A stretch of DNA of 18,489 nt, taken from contig JBFFXF010000140.1 of assembly GCA_041569895.1 (NCBI GenBank), positions 1 through 18,489 of the forward strand, in the 5' to 3' direction. A program made the position numbers and the translations under genes. The first letter of the stretch is position 1, and every line of letters begins with the position of its first letter. Positions 15,173 through 18,489 of this stretch are shown here, piece after piece. The DNA comes from JBFFXF01 sp041569895. GTDB lineage: Bacteria > Planctomycetota > UBA8108 > JACQVS01. The notes beneath the pieces were generated by a model. It was not told the DNA's origin and did not search any database. It saw only the letters and a list, made by a program, of their open reading frames with translations.

Positions 15173-18100
15173 ATGATGCCTCGAGCGATTCTTCCGCTGA
15201 TCTTCTGCGTTCTCGTCTCCGCGCGCCTCTCCGCGCAGTGCCTCGTGACCATCAGCACGGGCTTCGATCAGGAGGAGGGCCTCGCGCTCGAGGAGGGCGT
15301 GCCGGACGAGGACTACATCGTCACCGACCCCTTCGGCGTCGACGCCGTGCCCCTGACTCTCATCACCGACGGCTTCCCGATCGGTCCCTGGCTGGCGAAC
15401 AGCGAGGAGTCGCTGTGGATCGTGCCGAACGCGGATCCCGACGCCAACGGTCCGCCCGGACAGTACGTCTATACCATCGAAATCGATCTCGACGCGCCGG
15501 AACCCGAGCTGGCCACCATCGTCGGGCGCTGGGCGACCGACAACTCGGGGACCGACGTCATCATCAACGGCAATCCGAGCGGCGTCAGGGCGGGCGGTTT
15601 CGGCGCGTGGACGGACTTTCCCGCCGACGCCGGCGCGGGGCTCTTCGTCGACGGCTTCAACACCATCGAGTTCATCGTCGACAACGCCCCACCCGGCGAC
15701 AACCCCACCGGGCTGCGCGTCGAGGCATGCATCGGAAGCCCGCTGCCGCAGGAGCGCCCCCTCAACATCAGCACGGGATTCAACCGGGCGGCGAACGCGA
15801 CCTTCGGCGACGGCGAGGAGGACCTGCACTACACGGTGAACGGTCCGGGGACCGGCGGCGAGGTCGCCGCCACGGCGGTGCCTGCCGGAAACCTCCCCGA
15901 CTTCCCGCCGTGGAGGCCGAACACGATCGACTCGCGCTGGATCGGTCTCGCTGACCCGAACTCGGTCGGGCCGGCGGGCGAGTACACCTACAAGACCGAG
16001 GTCACCATCCCCGACGAGATCGATGCGTCTCTCGTCGTCTTCGACGCGGGCGTCGCGTCGGACGACGAGATTGTCGACGTGCTCGTCAACGAGAACTCGA
16101 TCGGCATGACCGCGTTCGGCACCGAGAACCTGACGCCCTTCGCGGTCGGCGCCGGCCGCGGCCTCTTCCGCTCCGGCGTGAACGCCATCGAGTTCGTCGT
16201 CAACAACGTCGGTGACAGCCCGACGGGCCTCCGCGTCGACGGGCAGCTCGTCGAGGGACCGCCGCCGGTCGAGCAGTCACCGAACCTGTTCAGCATCGAC
16301 ACCGGCTTCGACGACGAGAACGGCGAGCTGATCGGCAACGGGCTCCAGGACGACCACTGGGTGATGATCGGCCCGCCCGGCTCCGGGCTCTTCGAGTTCG
16401 CCGGCATCGTGCGGGACGACCAGTGGCCGGTGGCTCCGGCCGGACCGTGGGTCGCGCCGACCAGCCGCGCCAGGTGGATCGGCACGAGGGAAATCTCCTC
16501 GAACGGGCCGCCCGGCGATTACACCTTCCGGATCCTCGTCGAGCTGCCGGACGCCGTCGACGCGACCGAGGCGAGACTGGTCGGCCGATGGACCTCGGAC
16601 AACGCCGGCCGCGAGATCCGCATCAACGGCATCTCCGCCGGCGCGGCGCCGGACGGCAATTTCCCGGTGCTGGCCCCCATGCCCCCCGATCTGGGGCTCG
16701 GCCTCTTCGAGAACGGCGTCAACACCGTCGAGATCATCGTCAACAACGCCGGCGACAACCTGAACCCGGTCGGACTCTTCGTCGAGGCGGCCGTCGGCAC
16801 CGGAACCATCGACCCGAGCGACGTGTCGACCGGCATCAGCGGTCGCGGGATCGGGCCGCTTCCCGCGGGCATCGACGACGAGCGCTACACCGTCCTCGAG
16901 CCGGACGCGCTCGAGGCGCGACCCGCCGTCGTCGTCGGCTCGCCGGACGCATCGTGGGCGCCGAACTCCGAGACGTCGCAGTGGGTCGGCCTCGACGGAG
17001 AGGCCTCCGACGGGATCGCGGGCCGCTACGTCTACGCGCTCGACATCGTGCTCCCGGCCGGGGTCAATCCGATGCGCGCGTCGCTCGCCGGAGAGTGGGC
17101 CGCCGCGAGCCGTGGTATCGACATCGCTCTCAACGGCGAATCGCTCGACGTCTCGGTCGGAGGACCGGGAGGGCTGGTTCCCTTGCCGGATCGATTCGGC
17201 CTCGGCAAGTTCCTCCCGGGTCTCAACGTCTTCGAGTTCACCGTCGAGGCGGACTCGCCGACCGCGCTCCGCGTCGAGGCGAGCCTGACGTCGGTGACCG
17301 GGCCGAATCCCCTCGACATCTCCACGGGCTTCGCCGAGATCGCCGGCGAGACGCTCGGGGGAGGAGAGGAGGACGACGGGTATATCGTCTCCGACCCGTT
17401 CGGCATCGGCGAGCCGGCAATCGTGCTCGCCGACGGCGAGGTGCCGGGGACCTGGGCCGGCAACACGAACACCTCTCGCTGGATCGGCATCGTCGGAGCG
17501 CTGGCGGCGAGCCCGGGTGACTACTCGTACAGGACAACCGTGGCGCTCGACAGCGAGGAGCAGGCGAACGCGGCGTTCATTCGCGGTGTCGTGGCGGCGG
17601 ACGACATCCTCGTCGATGTGCTGATCAACGAGCAGTCGACCGGCTTCCAGACGGTGAGCGGGTTCGTCGCGTACACCGAGTTCCCGCCCGATTTCGGCAA
17701 GGGGCTCTTCCTGCCGGGCGACAACGACATCGACTTCGTCGTGCAGAACGGCGGTGAGGCGGGGAATCCGTCGGGCCTCCGCGTCGACGCGGTCATCGAG
17801 ACCGGCGTCGCCCCGCCGCAGCGGGAGGTGTGCGACAACGGCATAGATGATGACAACGACGGAGACACCGACTGCGACGATGCCGACTGCGCGGGCAACG
17901 TGGCGTGCCCCACCGGCACGCCGTTCCGCCGGGGCGACACCACCCAGGACGGCGTCCTCAACATCACCGACGCGGTGAAGATATTCGGCATCCTCTTCCT
18001 CGGTGACCCCGACATCCCGTGCGCGGAGGCCAAGGACGTCAACAACGACGGCGACGTGAACATCACCGACGGCATCCGCATCCTCGGCTTCCTCTTCCTC

Positions 18101-18208
18101 GGCCAGCCGCCACCGCAGGCGCCGGGCCACGAGAACTGCGGCCTCGACCCCGACGAGCCCGGCTCGGCGGGCGACCTGGGCTGCGAGTCGGATCCGGCGT
18201 GCGAGTGA
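15173..18208 (+). CDS. Large secreted protein with five ~170-residue repeats, MopE-like motif and dockerin-like end
   Basis: 1011 residues. A signal peptide is evident (MMPRAILPLIFCVLVSARLSAQ). Five tandem copies of a beta-rich repeat begin near residues 27, 199, 375, 551 and 716. Each opens with I-S/D-T-G-F, has a W-IG or W-VG strand in the middle, then a pattern like GRWATDN..D..ING, and ends with GLF..G.N..EF.V.N......GLRV. I do not recognise this repeat as a named family; WATDN..D..ING is reminiscent of PEP-CTERM-style surface repeats. Residues 885-911 (EVCDNGIDDDNDGDTDCDDADC) match the Asp-rich metal-binding motif of MopE-type proteins. Residues 918-1011 are the dockerin-like module with two loops and tail GC-ESDPA-C-E. 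There is no catalytic motif; a surface or matrix role is likely. Confidence 0.85.
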   Translation: MMPRAILPLIFCVLVSARLSAQCLVTISTGFDQEEGLALEEGVPDEDYIVTDPFGVDAVPLTLITDGFPIGPWLANSEESLWIVPNADPDANGPPGQYVYTIEIDLDAPEPELATIVGRWATDNSGTDVIINGNPSGVRAGGFGAWTDFPADAGAGLFVDGFNTIEFIVDNAPPGDNPTGLRVEACIGSPLPQERPLNISTGFNRAANATFGDGEEDLHYTVNGPGTGGEVAATAVPAGNLPDFPPWRPNTIDSRWIGLADPNSVGPAGEYTYKTEVTIPDEIDASLVVFDAGVASDDEIVDVLVNENSIGMTAFGTENLTPFAVGAGRGLFRSGVNAIEFVVNNVGDSPTGLRVDGQLVEGPPPVEQSPNLFSIDTGFDDENGELIGNGLQDDHWVMIGPPGSGLFEFAGIVRDDQWPVAPAGPWVAPTSRARWIGTREISSNGPPGDYTFRILVELPDAVDATEARLVGRWTSDNAGREIRINGISAGAAPDGNFPVLAPMPPDLGLGLFENGVNTVEIIVNNAGDNLNPVGLFVEAAVGTGTIDPSDVSTGISGRGIGPLPAGIDDERYTVLEPDALEARPAVVVGSPDASWAPNSETSQWVGLDGEASDGIAGRYVYALDIVLPAGVNPMRASLAGEWAAASRGIDIALNGESLDVSVGGPGGLVPLPDRFGLGKFLPGLNVFEFTVEADSPTALRVEASLTSVTGPNPLDISTGFAEIAGETLGGGEEDDGYIVSDPFGIGEPAIVLADGEVPGTWAGNTNTSRWIGIVGALAASPGDYSYRTTVALDSEEQANAAFIRGVVAADDILVDVLINEQSTGFQTVSGFVAYTEFPPDFGKGLFLPGDNDIDFVVQNGGEAGNPSGLRVDAVIETGVAPPQREVCDNGIDDDNDGDTDCDDADCAGNVACPTGTPFRRGDTTQDGVLNITDAVKIFGILFLGDPDIPCAEAKDVNNDGDVNITDGIRILGFLFLGQPPPQAPGHENCGLDPDEPGSAGDLGCESDPACE
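15251..17810 (+). repeat. Five tandem in-frame repeats inside the secreted protein
   Basis: Copies begin at 15251, 15767, 16295, 16823 and 17318, with periods of 516, 528, 528 and 495 nt. They are clear in protein (opening STGF, closing GLRV) but well diverged in DNA, so the duplications are old. The fourth copy is the most divergent (VSTGIS opening, ALRV closing, shorter). The first and fifth share DEDYIV/DDGYIV and TDPFGV/SDPFGI, so those two look closest to each other. Confidence 0.85.
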
Positions 18209-18300
18209 CGGATCACTGACGGAGACGGAGACGGAGACAGAGACGGAGATCAGAGAACAGAGATCAGAGAACCGAGACCGGAGAACAGAGATCAGAGACC
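18209..18300 (+). repeat. GAGACG / GAGATCA-type short-period purine repeats
   Basis: Directly after the stop of the five-repeat gene comes a run of GAGACG hexamers from 18218, decaying into GAGATCAGAGAACA units. The 18-mer GAGAACAGAGATCAGAGA occurs exactly twice, at 18253-18270 and 18281-18298, 28 nt apart. The plus strand is almost purely purine here. No plausible gene; the 281 bp to the window end carries nothing but these repeat families. Confidence 0.85.
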
Positions 18301-18306
18301 GGAGGA

Positions 18307-18405
18307 CCGATACCGACTCCGACTCCAACGCTGCAAAAACGTACCCGTACCCGTTCCCGTGCCCGTGCCCGTGCCCGTTCCCGTCCTCGAGGGCTCTGGT
18401 ATCGG
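18307..18405. repeat. CCCGTN hexamer array flanked by an inverted repeat; G-quadruplex/i-motif candidate
   Basis: Seven CCC runs start at 18344, 18350, 18356, 18362, 18368, 18374 and 18380, exactly 6 nt apart, separated by GTA, GTT or GTG. The minus strand is therefore seven GGG runs with 3-nt loops, a textbook G-quadruplex pattern. The array lies between CCGATACC (18307-18314) and its reverse complement GGTATCGG (18398-18405). Confidence 0.8.
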
Positions 18406-18476
18406 AGTCCGACGACCGACTCCGATTCCGATGGCCGATTCCGACTCCGAGATCCGATTCCGAGTCCGACTCGGCG
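18403..18476 (+). repeat. CCGAYT-type hexamer repeats at the window end
   Basis: A run of CCGACT / CCGATT units with small interruptions (for example TCCGATTCCGAT and TTCCGACTCCGA). A short copy of the same family lies left of the CCC array at 18313-18324, so this family brackets it on both sides. On the minus strand it reads as Ser-Glu/Ser-Asp repeats, which I do not take as coding. The array may continue past the window. Confidence 0.8.
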
Positions 18477-18489
18477 GCTGTCTCCAATC

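Noticed and set aside
17825..17905. Copper-binding function inferred from the MopE-like Asp-rich motif
   Set aside because: The motif is widespread in secreted proteins and more consistent with calcium or general metal binding; copper specificity cannot be read from it.
16277..18487. 736-codon minus-strand open frame reaching into the terminal repeats (Ser-Glu, Ser-Val and Gly-His repeats in translation)
   Set aside because: Its N-terminus is a literal translation of the hexamer repeats and the rest is antisense to the five-repeat gene; hexamer repeats stay open in frame simply because 6 is a multiple of 3.
18209..18489. CRISPR array
   Set aside because: Repeats are 6-nt period units or an 18-mer pair without regular unique spacers, and no cas gene is present.

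Overview
The window is very GC-rich, with long spurious open frames on the strand opposite nearly every gene. Its gene content points to the phylum Planctomycetota. It has an ECF sigma factor overlapping a transmembrane Ser/Thr kinase with a WD40 ectodomain, a secreted sulfatase, and several large secreted proteins ending in a dockerin-like module (RGD.N.DG...ITDAV..L..LFLG). The assignment rests on gene content and domain style, not on any marker gene. I see no tRNA, rRNA, CRISPR array or transposase.

Layout. (1) Positions 2-1123, plus: the 3' end of a secreted protein with PKD, DUF1349-like and dockerin-like modules. (2) It converges on a minus-strand block of three genes, in transcription order: ECF sigma factor (12118-11471), Ser/Thr kinase (11478-6700) and secreted zinc metalloprotease (6586-1163). 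Sigma and kinase overlap by 8 nt; kinase and protease are 113 nt apart. (3) Divergent from the sigma gene, on the plus strand: a secreted sulfatase (12397-13923), a PPC/ASH/dockerin-like protein (13994-15028), and a protein with five copies of a ~170-residue repeat, a MopE-like Asp-rich motif and a dockerin-like end (15173-18208). (4) Positions 18209-18489 are non-coding: three families of hexamer-period repeats, including a perfectly phased CCC tract with G-quadruplex/i-motif potential.

How it may work together (inference). The sigma-kinase overlap matches the known planctomycete pairing of ECF factors with Ser/Thr kinases, in which the kinase is thought to control the sigma factor. The kinase carries a 14-repeat WD40 ectodomain and, at its C-terminus, a malectin-like module. 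A clearly homologous module sits inside the downstream secreted metalloprotease. This suggests a surface-sensing unit in which sensor and secreted effector may bind the same class of ligand, probably glycan. The adjacent sulfatase fits a polysaccharide-using lifestyle. Four of the five secreted proteins share the same ~90-residue, four-cysteine C-terminal module, which could be a common sorting or anchoring tag.
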